NCBI GenBank assembly: GCA_027022365.1 | Contig: JALVYU010000031.1 | Span: 62,001 to 126,000 of the forward strand | Direction: 5' to 3' | From: Desulfurococcales archaeon | Lineage (GTDB): Archaea; Thermoproteota; Thermoprotei_A; Sulfolobales; Desulfurococcaceae | DNA length: 64,000 nt | Shown here: piece by piece, positions 35,838 through 43,478 of the stretch | Numbering within the stretch: the stretch's first letter is position 1 | Layout of the letters: each line of letters begins with the position of its first letter | Notes under the pieces: model-generated | The model's database searches: none | Seen by the model: only the letters and a program-made list of their open reading frames with translations | What the model was told of the DNA's origin: nothing | Position numbers and translations under genes: made by a program

Positions 35838-36092
35838 ATGGCCTGGTTCCCTGGTTATGGTTGGAGAGGAGGCTGGGGCTGGAGAAGAGGCTGGAGAGGC
35901 CCATGGCCTGGTAATGGGCCATTCAGCTATCTACCGCCATGGCAGAGACCTGGATGGCTATTTGGAAGAGGATCGTGCTGGTGGCTATTCGGCGGCCCAT
36001 GGGGATACTGGGCTAGGACTTGGTACCCCTACCCAGTACCCTATCCGTATGTCCCTCCAGCATACTACCCGTACTATCCATGGGGATGGTGA
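35838..36092 (+). CDS. Trp/Gly/Tyr/Pro-rich small protein (DUF5320-like cluster, 1)
   Basis: An 84-residue protein made almost entirely of aromatic residues, Gly, Arg and Pro: a Trp/Gly/Arg-rich first half (MAWFPGYGWRGGWGWRRGW) and a Tyr/Pro-rich end (YPYPVPYPYVPPAYYPYYPW). ATG 35838 is chosen because GGTGAT lies a few bases upstream; GTG 35802 lies before the predicted transcript start. Low-complexity small proteins of this kind (DUF5320 and relatives) often occur near NifX-like and DUF134 genes. The opening residues resemble the Gly/Arg-rich tail of the NifX-like protein at 26604. Function unknown. Confidence 0.65.
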   Translation: MAWFPGYGWRGGWGWRRGWRGPWPGNGPFSYLPPWQRPGWLFGRGSCWWLFGGPWGYWARTWYPYPVPYPYVPPAYYPYYPWGW

Positions 36093-36100
36093 TAGGTACA

Positions 36101-36301
36101 ATGTACTGGTGGTATTACCCACCAGTATACACACCGTACTACATGTATGATCCCATGGCCATGATGGCATACATGATGCAGTGGATGACTATACCATATT
36201 ATTATGCACTATACATGGAGATGTTTAGGGCAACTCTAGATGCATGGAGGAAAGCCATAGAGGCAATATCAGCTAGTATATCGCAGAAAGCAAAACAGTA
36301 A
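36101..36301 (+). CDS. Tyr/Met/Trp-rich small protein (cluster, 2)
   Basis: A 66-residue protein: a Tyr/Trp/Met-rich first half (MYWWYYPPVYTPYYMYDPMA) followed by an amphipathic helix (EMFRATLDAWRKAIEAISAS). ATG 36101 lies eight bases after GGTGA, which itself ends the preceding gene, so translation is coupled. The layout, a low-complexity aromatic head followed by a helical tail, is shared with the third member. Function unknown; an oligomeric scaffold or membrane-surface association is possible. Confidence 0.6.
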   Translation: MYWWYYPPVYTPYYMYDPMAMMAYMMQWMTIPYYYALYMEMFRATLDAWRKAIEAISASISQKAKQ

Positions 36302-36451
36302 TGCTCCGCCAAAAACAACTCATTGCGTAGGCCTCAGACGAAAAGATCTTGTCGTTAAATCATTTTTTATCAAGTAAACATAATGTAATACATGTGTATA
36401 TCAATAAGGACCTATATGATCGGAGATCAAAAACAAGGAGGGAGACCGGCT

Positions 36452-36775
36452 TTGTCCTGGTGGTATAGGTTTATGAGGAGAATGTATTATTGGATGCCGC
36501 CACCCTACCCCATATATCCTGCACCATCACCGACCCCCTACCAACCATACACTAGCCAGCCAAGCGGACAGGCACAGATGCAACAACCAGTAACCCCGCC
36601 ATACATGCCGCCCTATTTCCCCCCGCCACCCTACCCGCTGCGTCCGGAAGACGAGCTAGCAATGCTCGAGGACTATAAAAGGATTCTCGAGGAGGATCTT
36701 AGGGAGATACAGGAGGAGCTCAAGAGTGTAGAGGAAAGGATCAAAGAGCTTAAGAGAATGCTCGGCCGGGAATGA
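36452..36775 (+). CDS. Pro/Tyr-rich protein with C-terminal coiled coil (DUF5320-like, cluster 3)
   Basis: A 107-residue protein. It starts, like its neighbours, with an aromatic segment (SWWYRFMRRMYYW), continues with a Pro/Tyr/Gln-rich linker and ends with a coiled coil of about 43 residues (DELAMLEDYKRILEEDLREI onward) of the type found in DUF5320. TTG 36452 is preferred because GGAGGGAG (36438-36445) is six bases upstream; ATG 36416 is an alternative. An AT-rich region (36355-36390) could hold a separate promoter. Confidence 0.65.
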   Translation: MSWWYRFMRRMYYWMPPPYPIYPAPSPTPYQPYTSQPSGQAQMQQPVTPPYMPPYFPPPPYPLRPEDELAMLEDYKRILEEDLREIQEELKSVEERIKELKRMLGRE

Positions 36776-36882
36776 TGCAATCATAGATACTACTTTATAT
36801 TCATCAATCTTTTTTAATTGAATAAATGAGAAGAACATAATTTTCTCAAACTATTTCTTTTATGCATTGGTGCGAATAGGAA

Positions 36883-38130
36883 ATGGATAATATTTATGAA
36901 AAACTATACAAGTATGTTGAACCCTTTGAAGCTGTATCGACATTAATAGAAGGGTTTAAAAGGAAGACAATAAGGTTAAGGCCGGAGAAAAGCATAGGTT
37001 ATATTCTCGCGGAGCCTGTTTATGCAGAGATAGATAGGCCTTATGCTAATCTATCTCATGTTGACGGATGGGCTGTTAGATCAATAGATACATTGAGTGC
37101 TTCTTCAGAGAGCCCTGTCAAGCTTAGAGTAAGAGATAATGTGGATTCCCGGAGAGCAGATCAGGTTGAGCTTCGGCCCGGTGAAACTGTTTTAGTAGAG
37201 ACAGGGTTTCCTATACCCGTTAACGCGGATGCAGTCATACCGGTAGAGTCAGCCCGTAAAATCGGAAACAATGTCTACATCTACGCACCGGTAGCCCGAG
37301 GATACAACGTCTTCCCTAGATCCAGTGATTTCAGGAAAGGAGAAAAACTACTAGATAGAGGCACGAGGATCACTTATTATGCCGTGAAATTATTAATGGA
37401 TGCCGGTGTTTGGAGGATAAAGGTCTATGATAAACCTAAAATAGCAGTTTATAGCACGGGCGTCGAGCTCAAAGAAGAACCAGCAATGTCTGGGCAATCC
37501 TACATACCTGACTCATCCAGGCTATTCATAAACCATGTGATCGAAGAACTCGGAGGAAAAATAATCGACACAGCCAATATACCCGATTCTCACGAATCAA
37601 TAGCCGAAGTGGTAGAGGGGATCATGGATGATGCCGACCTCGTGGTAACGATAGGAGGTGTATCCATGGGCCCACGTGATATGACGTGGACAGGGATAAA
37701 GAAAAGGATAAGGTACAGCAGGGTCTTTAGAGGAGTAAAAATGCATCCAGGAAGGTCAACAAGCGGTTTCAAGACAAACACGGCATCTATACTCAATCTT
37801 CCAGGACTACCGCAGTCAACCATAGCCGCGACGATACTAGTACTAGCTCCAGTCATAAGATACATGTCCGGAGCCGAGCCAATAATTGATAAGCCGAAAC
37901 TGTACGCTAAGCTTGCCGAGGACTACCGGAGCGATAAATATCTAGGTTTCTACAGGATGAGATATGTTGAGATCATTAATGGAGAAGCAGTCATATGGGA
38001 AGATAATCCTTCCTATAACGTCTTCACACCACTGAAAAGCAGTGGCATAACAATAATACCCCCAGGTAAAAAACCATTAAAAGGCGAATCGATACCGATC
38101 TATAGACCCAGCTCTATCTATCCCGAGTAA
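36883..38130 (+). CDS. moeA: Molybdopterin molybdenumtransferase MoeA
   Basis: Inserts molybdenum or tungsten into adenylylated molybdopterin in the cytoplasm. The 415-residue protein has the MoeA order: N-terminal domain with ILAEPVYAEIDRPYANLSHVDGWAV, the domain with TGFPIPVNADAVIPVE, the MoCF-binding domain with VVTIGGVSMGPRDM and the C-terminal beta-barrel. In a fermentative archaeon it would serve tungsten or molybdenum oxidoreductases, none of which is in the window. The Tfx-family regulator 70 bases downstream on the same strand supports metal-dependent control. Confidence 0.92.
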   Translation: MDNIYEKLYKYVEPFEAVSTLIEGFKRKTIRLRPEKSIGYILAEPVYAEIDRPYANLSHVDGWAVRSIDTLSASSESPVKLRVRDNVDSRRADQVELRPGETVLVETGFPIPVNADAVIPVESARKIGNNVYIYAPVARGYNVFPRSSDFRKGEKLLDRGTRITYYAVKLLMDAGVWRIKVYDKPKIAVYSTGVELKEEPAMSGQSYIPDSSRLFINHVIEELGGKIIDTANIPDSHESIAEVVEGIMDDADLVVTIGGVSMGPRDMTWTGIKKRIRYSRVFRGVKMHPGRSTSGFKTNTASILNLPGLPQSTIAATILVLAPVIRYMSGAEPIIDKPKLYAKLAEDYRSDKYLGFYRMRYVEIINGEAVIWEDNPSYNVFTPLKSSGITIIPPGKKPLKGESIPIYRPSSIYPE

Positions 38131-38200
38131 ACCTAGACCTCAAAATTAATTAAGTCCCTAAGCACAAGTGTATATCAAAGTAAATTATCCTTGATAGATT

Positions 38201-38689
38201 ATGGAGGAGAACACTTTGAAACTCGGGTTTTTCACAGAACGGCAGATAAAGATCCTATATCTCCGGAATAAAGGACTCTTACTAAGAGATGTTGCGGAGA
38301 TCATGAAGACGAGCTACCAAAACATATCATTGATCGAGAAACGTGTCTACAGGAACGTTAAATTAGCCAAAGACACGATCCTCATATACAAGATCATAAC
38401 ATCGCCTGTAAAGATATTGCTTCCGGTAGGCTCACATCTGGCAGAGATCCCAAGAAAGGTTATACTAGAGTGCGATAAGAAAGGAGTGAAGCTCAAAGCG
38501 GACTTCACGCTCATCTACAAGCTCATAAGGTTTAGGACATCCGAGAACATAAGGGGACAATACATAATCAAGCCCATACTCCTTTTAGTCGATCTCCAGG
38601 GACAACCATACGTCTATGACTACGAGAGTGTAGAACCCTACATTAGGGAGATAGAGAGGATCATAGGAGAAAAGATAATAGAGCAGTAA
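38201..38689 (+). CDS. Tfx-family DNA-binding protein
   Basis: A 162-residue regulator with the N-terminal Tfx HTH (FFTERQIKILYLRNKGLLLR, then DVAEIMKTSYQNISLIEKRV) and the family's C-terminal domain. The founding member, from a methanogen, binds DNA near molybdenum formylmethanofuran dehydrogenase genes. Together with the adjacent moeA gene this points to a role in molybdate/tungstate-dependent regulation (inference). ATG 38201 has no Shine-Dalgarno sequence, and the TATA-like AGTAAATTAT is about 25 bases upstream, so the message is probably leaderless. Confidence 0.85.
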   Translation: MEENTLKLGFFTERQIKILYLRNKGLLLRDVAEIMKTSYQNISLIEKRVYRNVKLAKDTILIYKIITSPVKILLPVGSHLAEIPRKVILECDKKGVKLKADFTLIYKLIRFRTSENIRGQYIIKPILLLVDLQGQPYVYDYESVEPYIREIERIIGEKIIEQ

Positions 38690-38757
38690 AAGCCGTCGGC
38701 CTCCGGCTTCTCCACATCCTCGGACGAGCTTCGGAGACTCCCTTGCTCCCCATTCAC
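38690..38757. ncRNA. GC-rich structured intergenic block, candidate RNA or element remnant
   Basis: Between convergent genes, a GC-rich stretch stands out from AT-rich surroundings. On the plus strand GCCG...CGGC arms (38692-38708) could act as a hairpin after the Tfx gene. On the minus strand the run GAAGCTCGTCCGAGGATG followed by TGGAGAAGCC resembles the conserved right-end sequence downstream of archaeal IS200/IS605 tnpB genes, but no tnpB is present. Class and strand are uncertain. Confidence 0.25.
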
Positions 38758-38805
38758 AATGAATGATCTATCCTATAGAAAATAATGTTAACGGGAGAAA
38801 TAGAA

Positions 38806-39123
38806 CTATCTGTTACGCCTGGTTTTATAGGTCTTCATGGCCTCAATTACTGCTTTGTAGGGCTGGGAAGCCGCGTCTGTACACTCCCCGGTTGTCAGGC
38901 TCGAGTCCCTACAAACCCTTACCAGACCCTTCTCAATCAGCGTCGAAACTATGTCCTCGATCTCTGGGCAATACATCCCCGTGTAGGTGAGCCTCCAATC
39001 ACAATCCTCGAAACAAGGAGTTAAACCATACTTAAAGGTATACAAGTAGATCAGATTATGGAGAGTTATCCTCGATGGCTTATAGATCTCTATAAGCTCC
39101 AATATTATCTTCGTCTGCAACAT
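38806..39123 (-). CDS. Hypothetical 105-residue cysteine-containing protein
   Basis: A small protein with an N-terminal helical segment (LELIEIYKPSRITLHNLIYL) that may be HTH-like, and five cysteines (PCFEDCDW, MYCPEI, RVCRDS, GECT), which could bind a metal. No family recognised. ATG 39123 has GGGAGGG six bases upstream, part of an inverted repeat CCCTCC/GGAGGG (39129-39149), and an AT-rich box (CTTAAAAAAG) at promoter distance. Confidence 0.6.
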   Translation of the reverse strand: MLQTKIILELIEIYKPSRITLHNLIYLYTFKYGLTPCFEDCDWRLTYTGMYCPEIEDIVSTLIEKGLVRVCRDSSLTTGECTDAASQPYKAVIEAMKTYKTRRNR

Positions 39124-39414
39124 CTATTCCCTCCCTGTATATAGGAGGGTCTAGTCTTAAAAAAGAGGAGCTGGCAAAAATACCTTCTAAAACCTCGGAA
39201 GTAAGAAAAGCGAGAATTAAATATCAACTACTGGTACTGACTATATGATCATATGCTTAGGGTGCATTATGATTTCTTGAATAATTTATTTATATCCTAA
39301 TGGTAGAGTTATACATATGATATGCGAATAGAGCAATATTGTATTATTCATTACTATATTATTCATTGTATCTACGCGGCAATAACGTGACTACATAGTT
39401 GTGGGTGCGGTTTA
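39124..39414. other. Longest gene-free stretch in the window (291 bases)
   Basis: AT-rich divergent intergenic region. It holds the promoter and CCCTCC/GGAGGG repeat of the minus-strand gene at its left end, and AATTTATTTATAT (about 39284-39296) with further AT-rich boxes towards the gene at 39415. I see no RNA gene or repeat family in the rest. Confidence 0.5.
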
Positions 39415-39867
39415 ATGCGGTACCGAGTATTATTCGATCTTCTTCTTTCGTGTTTCTCCCTCAGCTCAATAGCTGTCCTATTGTATCTTCTCGTATCATT
39501 TCCAGCGACCCTTGCCCGCCTATTTTTCTATCTTATCTTAATGTTTGTTCTCGCTCTGATCGCATATGATCTATTTATTGATGCTTTTAGAACAATGAGA
39601 AGATTGTATAGGGATAGTTATCTGGAATACTTTCTGGCCACGATACTAGTCGTACTTCCTTTACTAGTTATGCCTAGTGTTTACATGTACTTATGGGCCC
39701 CGAAGATTCTTTCAGGCTGGAAGCAGTTGGGGGATTTTTATCCAACAGATATTTATGCGTTGTACTTGATGGGCCTCAATGCGGCTGTGTACATTACGTA
39801 TTATTATCTTGATAAATTAGTATTGTCAAGAACTGGTGTTATTGCTAAGAGAATAAATGAACGGTAA
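39415..39867 (+). CDS. Small four-helix membrane protein, unknown function
   Basis: A 150-residue protein with four likely membrane helices (about residues 6-28, 32-54, 70-93 and 110-130) separated by short charged loops (RTMRRLYRDSYLEY). No motif indicates a function. ATG 39415 is preceded by GGGTGCGG. The gene converges on the HD-domain gene with a gap of about 25 bases. Confidence 0.6.
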   Translation: MRYRVLFDLLLSCFSLSSIAVLLYLLVSFPATLARLFFYLILMFVLALIAYDLFIDAFRTMRRLYRDSYLEYFLATILVVLPLLVMPSVYMYLWAPKILSGWKQLGDFYPTDIYALYLMGLNAAVYITYYYLDKLVLSRTGVIAKRINER

Positions 39868-39892
39868 ATGAACGGGTAGACGCCTTCCATAA

Positions 39893-41542
39893 TTAGCTTG
39901 TCTCGGGTGGTTTCTCCTCGGCACTCCTACCTATAGCTTCATCAATGATCTCCTTGGCCAGCCCTGTTGCAGCAGCTATTTCGCTGCTGGAGAGCTCCTT
40001 GTATTTCTCCCTATTGATATAGATAAGGAATATTGCTTCGGGGATTATTCCGTGTTCTTTAGCAAACTTGTCGAGCGGTATCTCATAGCGGTCCACTATT
40101 TTTCCCGCCACGGTCTTCGCTACTAGGATGTAGCTGAATAGATCTTCGGCGGCCGAGGGAAACACGTCTATAGATATTATGGTAACCTTTATGTCTTCAA
40201 CACGGAAACCTTTCTCACCGAGGAGAGCCGAGAGCTCCGTGCTTATCTGCTTGTTTATCGCTGCTTGTATGACTTCCTTGAAGCGCCTGGAGAATATGTG
40301 GCGTGCGTCATTCTTGTTTATAGTGTATTTCGCGAGAAGCTTCCATGCTGGTTTTCTTATGTAGAGAAGGTTTTTGAGGGCCTGGCGTCCAAGCTCCCTG
40401 TAGGTTTCACCACAGACAGCGCCTATGTCCCCTCTCGCCATGATGTTTTGTAGTAGCCCATATATGCTGTAATCTGTAAGGGCCATGTAGGCTTCTAGTT
40501 CGCCGTCAACAACCCTGTCGATTATCCCCGCGATGTAGTGTTTGAGGCATCCGAGCAGTATGCCTATGGTCTCGATGAAGGCAAGGTTGACATGGTGTAG
40601 ATAGACGTTCTTGTACATGAATTTCCTTGCATTCAGGAGCCTTACAAGGTCATCAACAGCCTTCGCCTCGATCCCGGGTATTAAGAGATTCTCGTAGGGG
40701 ATTAGGTAGGTGTTGAGTATGAGCCAATCAATATTGATCTCGCCGATAGGAAGTCCCGTGTAGTAGCTGTCCCGCTTAAGATAATCGAGTATGTCGGCGG
40801 GGTAGAAGAAGTCTCTGACGGCTAGTCTAACAACCATGTGAGGGGCGAGATCGGGGCTTGGCTGGAAATAGTCTTCACGGCCGAGGAGACCCTTCTTGCC
40901 GAGATCAGTGTATTTAGCCATGCTGTACGGAGGCTTCATAGCTACATCCAATAACTCTATGACAGTATCAGCGTCGATACCCTTGTTACTCTCCTTCACA
41001 ACGCGGTGGATAATACGGCGTAGATAATCCCTGTAGATCAGGTACCCCATGACCTCGTGATTCCCGAACCTATAGCCGAGGAACCCGGGGTTGCCGAGAA
41101 CGTACTTGTCGAAAGCATGGCTGAAGGGGCCGTGCCCCACATCATGGAGGAGCCCGGTGATACGTGCTGCAAGCATTAGTTCACGAGCGTGGCGGATCAT
41201 GTACTTGCCGGTATCGCCCAGATGAGCATCCAGTAGCTCGAGGCTCCTGAGGAGTTGATCCATGAACCTATAGGCGATATGCATCACGCCGAGACTGTGG
41301 TTGAAACGCGTATGGGTTGCCGATGGATAGACGAAATGCGCAGCCTGTAGCTGGAGAATATATCGTAATCTCTGCAAAGGCCAGGTATCAATAATCCTAT
41401 CCTCCAAACCCTTGACATACCTTATATAGTTGTAAACCACATCCCTTATCTGCGCATCAAAAGGCATTAACCAGAGCAGGCTAACCTCTCTACCACTACT
41501 TTCCTCTTGCTTTGTAGCCCTAACATGTCGCTGTGCTGTCAC
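39893..41542 (-). CDS. HD-domain phosphohydrolase, second paralogue
   Basis: A 549-residue relative of the protein at 12586. The signature residues are kept: RLRYILQLQAAHFVYPSATH then HTRFNHSLGVMH, LLHDVGHGPFSHAFD (HD) and DILDYLKRDSYYTG. dNTP triphosphohydrolase or related activity is likely. The start is set at GTG 41542 with GGTGGT six bases upstream; TTG 41560 is the furthest possible start. The C-terminal third differs strongly from the first copy. Two inverted repeats (41591-41618 and 41666-41684) lie in its upstream region. Confidence 0.85.
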   Translation of the reverse strand: MTAQRHVRATKQEESSGREVSLLWLMPFDAQIRDVVYNYIRYVKGLEDRIIDTWPLQRLRYILQLQAAHFVYPSATHTRFNHSLGVMHIAYRFMDQLLRSLELLDAHLGDTGKYMIRHARELMLAARITGLLHDVGHGPFSHAFDKYVLGNPGFLGYRFGNHEVMGYLIYRDYLRRIIHRVVKESNKGIDADTVIELLDVAMKPPYSMAKYTDLGKKGLLGREDYFQPSPDLAPHMVVRLAVRDFFYPADILDYLKRDSYYTGLPIGEINIDWLILNTYLIPYENLLIPGIEAKAVDDLVRLLNARKFMYKNVYLHHVNLAFIETIGILLGCLKHYIAGIIDRVVDGELEAYMALTDYSIYGLLQNIMARGDIGAVCGETYRELGRQALKNLLYIRKPAWKLLAKYTINKNDARHIFSRRFKEVIQAAINKQISTELSALLGEKGFRVEDIKVTIISIDVFPSAAEDLFSYILVAKTVAGKIVDRYEIPLDKFAKEHGIIPEAIFLIYINREKYKELSSSEIAAATGLAKEIIDEAIGRSAEEKPPETS

Positions 41543-41590
41543 AGTATTACCACCGATCAATTATTGGTTTGAGATCATTATAAAGTTTTC

Positions 41591-41684
41591 ATAGATATAA
41601 CCACGAGTCTATATCTATAGGGCGTTAAGGCCTCATGGATAATTCTACCTATGGATTGCGGGACTTATTTTACATGATAAAATA
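41591..41684. promoter_or_regulatory. Two inverted repeats upstream of the second HD gene
   Basis: ATAGATATA (41591-41599) and TATATCTAT (41610-41618) form a perfect 9-bp inverted repeat with a 10-base spacer. TATTTTA (41666-41672) and TAAAATA (41678-41684) form a 7-bp repeat with a 5-base spacer. Both lie in the divergent region between the HD and LysRS genes and may be operators; AT-rich chance palindromes cannot be excluded. Confidence 0.3.
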
Positions 41685-41760
41685 TTCAATATAGGGTGCA
41701 GGAATAACATTATTAGTCCGTATCGGTCTTCTGAGAGATAATTCTTTTAGGACTATATCG

Positions 41761-41798
41761 GCTATTTATTGCATACATAACACGTGATGTTTGCCTGG
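41761..41798 (+). promoter_or_regulatory. Promoter of the lysyl-tRNA synthetase gene
   Basis: GCTATTTATT (41761-41770) is TATA-like and predicts a transcript start near 41792. This lies downstream of the GTG at 41784, and leaves GGGTGTGG as ribosome binding site for ATG 41808. Confidence 0.45.
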
Positions 41799-41807
41799 GT
41801 GTGGTTC

Positions 41808-43442
41808 ATGGCGAATAAGCACTGGATTGATGAACTTGCCGACATCCTCGAGGAAAAGCTAAGGAGCAGGAGTAAAGATGTCCTAGTATTTAATGGGGGT
41901 CTCAGTGTTTCGGGTCTACAGCATGTCGGCCGCCTACGCGGCGAGATCATTATCCCAGAGACTTTAAGGAGAATTCTATCGCGCAGGGGATTCAAGATTA
42001 AACAGTACTTGACGCTCTACACGCAGGATGCATGGAAGGGTAAGGAGAGCCAACGCAGGGCCTTCAGGGATCCTGGTGAGGCCGAGAAGTATACAGGATG
42101 GCCATTGATAAGGGTTCCTGATCCTAAGGGGTGCCATGCTAACTGGGTGGAGCATTTCTGGGAGGACTTCGGCCCCTATATCAAGGAATTCACGGATGGA
42201 AATATAGAGGTCGTAACTACGACTGACCTCTACGCCGGGAAGCTCAGGGAATTTACTAAGAAGACATTCGAACTGAGAGACAAGGTCAGAGAGATTATCA
42301 ACAAGTACAGGGGGAGGAAGAAGTATCCCGAGACATGGATACCGTTCGAGCCAATATGCGATGGATGTGGTAGGATCGATAGTACTGAGGCAACCAGGGT
42401 AATCAATAGCGAGAAAGTAGAGTATAGGTGTAAGAAATGCGGTCATAGCGGAGAGACCAGTATTGTTAACGGGAAATTAAACTGGAGAATAGAGTGGGTT
42501 GGTGTTTGGTGGGCTTTAGGCGTTGATTTCGAGCCATATGGAAAAGACCATGCAACCCCCGGGGGGAGCAGGGACAGCTGTGTTGACCTGGCCATTAATG
42601 CTTATGGAATAATTCCTCCCGAGGGAATACCCTATGAATGGGTAGCAATGAGGACCAGGGACAAGAGAATAGTGGACATGTCGAGCAGTGACTTCACAGG
42701 GTTCACGCCAAGGGAGTGGTACGATGTCGCGCATCCCCATATATATAGGTTCCTCGTCCTAAAGACGCCTCCCATGAAGAAGCTTGTTGTAAGCCTTTAT
42801 GAGATACCACAGTATTATAGCCAGTACTACCAGGCGGAGCGGATATACTATGGTGTCGAGGATCCTGGTGACGAGGAAAAAAGGGTATTGCTGTCAAGGA
42901 GCTATGAGCTAAGCTACCCCGATGGGGAACCACCGGAGAAAATGCCGGAGCAGGTGCCGTATACTCATTTAGCCGTGCTCGTCCAGCTGGTTCCCCGCGA
43001 GCTATGGGGTACGGAGGGGCTGAGGAGGCTCAGGAACAGCGGCCACCTGCCCGAAAAGCCCACCGAGTATGGTGTCAAAAGGATACTCGAGACCATGGAG
43101 AGGGCAAGCAGATGGGTTGAAAAATACGCTCCCGACTATCTGAAGATAAAACTTCTAGAAGAGCCCGACCCGAGGATAATCGGGGAGATACCATGGGAGC
43201 ACCGCGAGATACTGTATAGAATGGGTGAAATGCTCGAAGAACTTGAGGAGTGGAGTGAAGACTCGATAAAGAACGTTATGATCGAGGCTACCAAAGACCT
43301 TAGCCCGAAGGAGAGGCGCGCCCTATACCATAGCTTCTACAAGTTATTCCTAGGAAGGCCAAGCGGGCCACGCGCGGCTCCATTAATAGCGTTGATAGGT
43401 AGAGAGACGAGCGTGAAGTTCCTGAAAGCGGTTAAAAAATAG
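41808..43442 (+). CDS. lysK: Lysyl-tRNA synthetase, class I
   Basis: Charges tRNA-Lys. The 544-residue enzyme has the class I signature HIGH as QHVGR (about residue 40), a four-cysteine zinc ribbon (ICDGCGRI...YRCKKCGHSG, about 183-215), GKDHATPGGSRDS and the KMSKS equivalent VDMSSSDFTGF, typical of archaeal class I LysRS. The start at ATG 41808 (MANKHWIDEL) matches the usual beginning just before the conserved HW; the earlier GTG at 41784 lies before the predicted transcript start. Confidence 0.92.
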   Translation: MANKHWIDELADILEEKLRSRSKDVLVFNGGLSVSGLQHVGRLRGEIIIPETLRRILSRRGFKIKQYLTLYTQDAWKGKESQRRAFRDPGEAEKYTGWPLIRVPDPKGCHANWVEHFWEDFGPYIKEFTDGNIEVVTTTDLYAGKLREFTKKTFELRDKVREIINKYRGRKKYPETWIPFEPICDGCGRIDSTEATRVINSEKVEYRCKKCGHSGETSIVNGKLNWRIEWVGVWWALGVDFEPYGKDHATPGGSRDSCVDLAINAYGIIPPEGIPYEWVAMRTRDKRIVDMSSSDFTGFTPREWYDVAHPHIYRFLVLKTPPMKKLVVSLYEIPQYYSQYYQAERIYYGVEDPGDEEKRVLLSRSYELSYPDGEPPEKMPEQVPYTHLAVLVQLVPRELWGTEGLRRLRNSGHLPEKPTEYGVKRILETMERASRWVEKYAPDYLKIKLLEEPDPRIIGEIPWEHREILYRMGEMLEELEEWSEDSIKNVMIEATKDLSPKERRALYHSFYKLFLGRPSGPRAAPLIALIGRETSVKFLKAVKK

Positions 43443-43478
43443 CTTGTTTTTGGAGTATTCAACACTCATTCATTGTGC

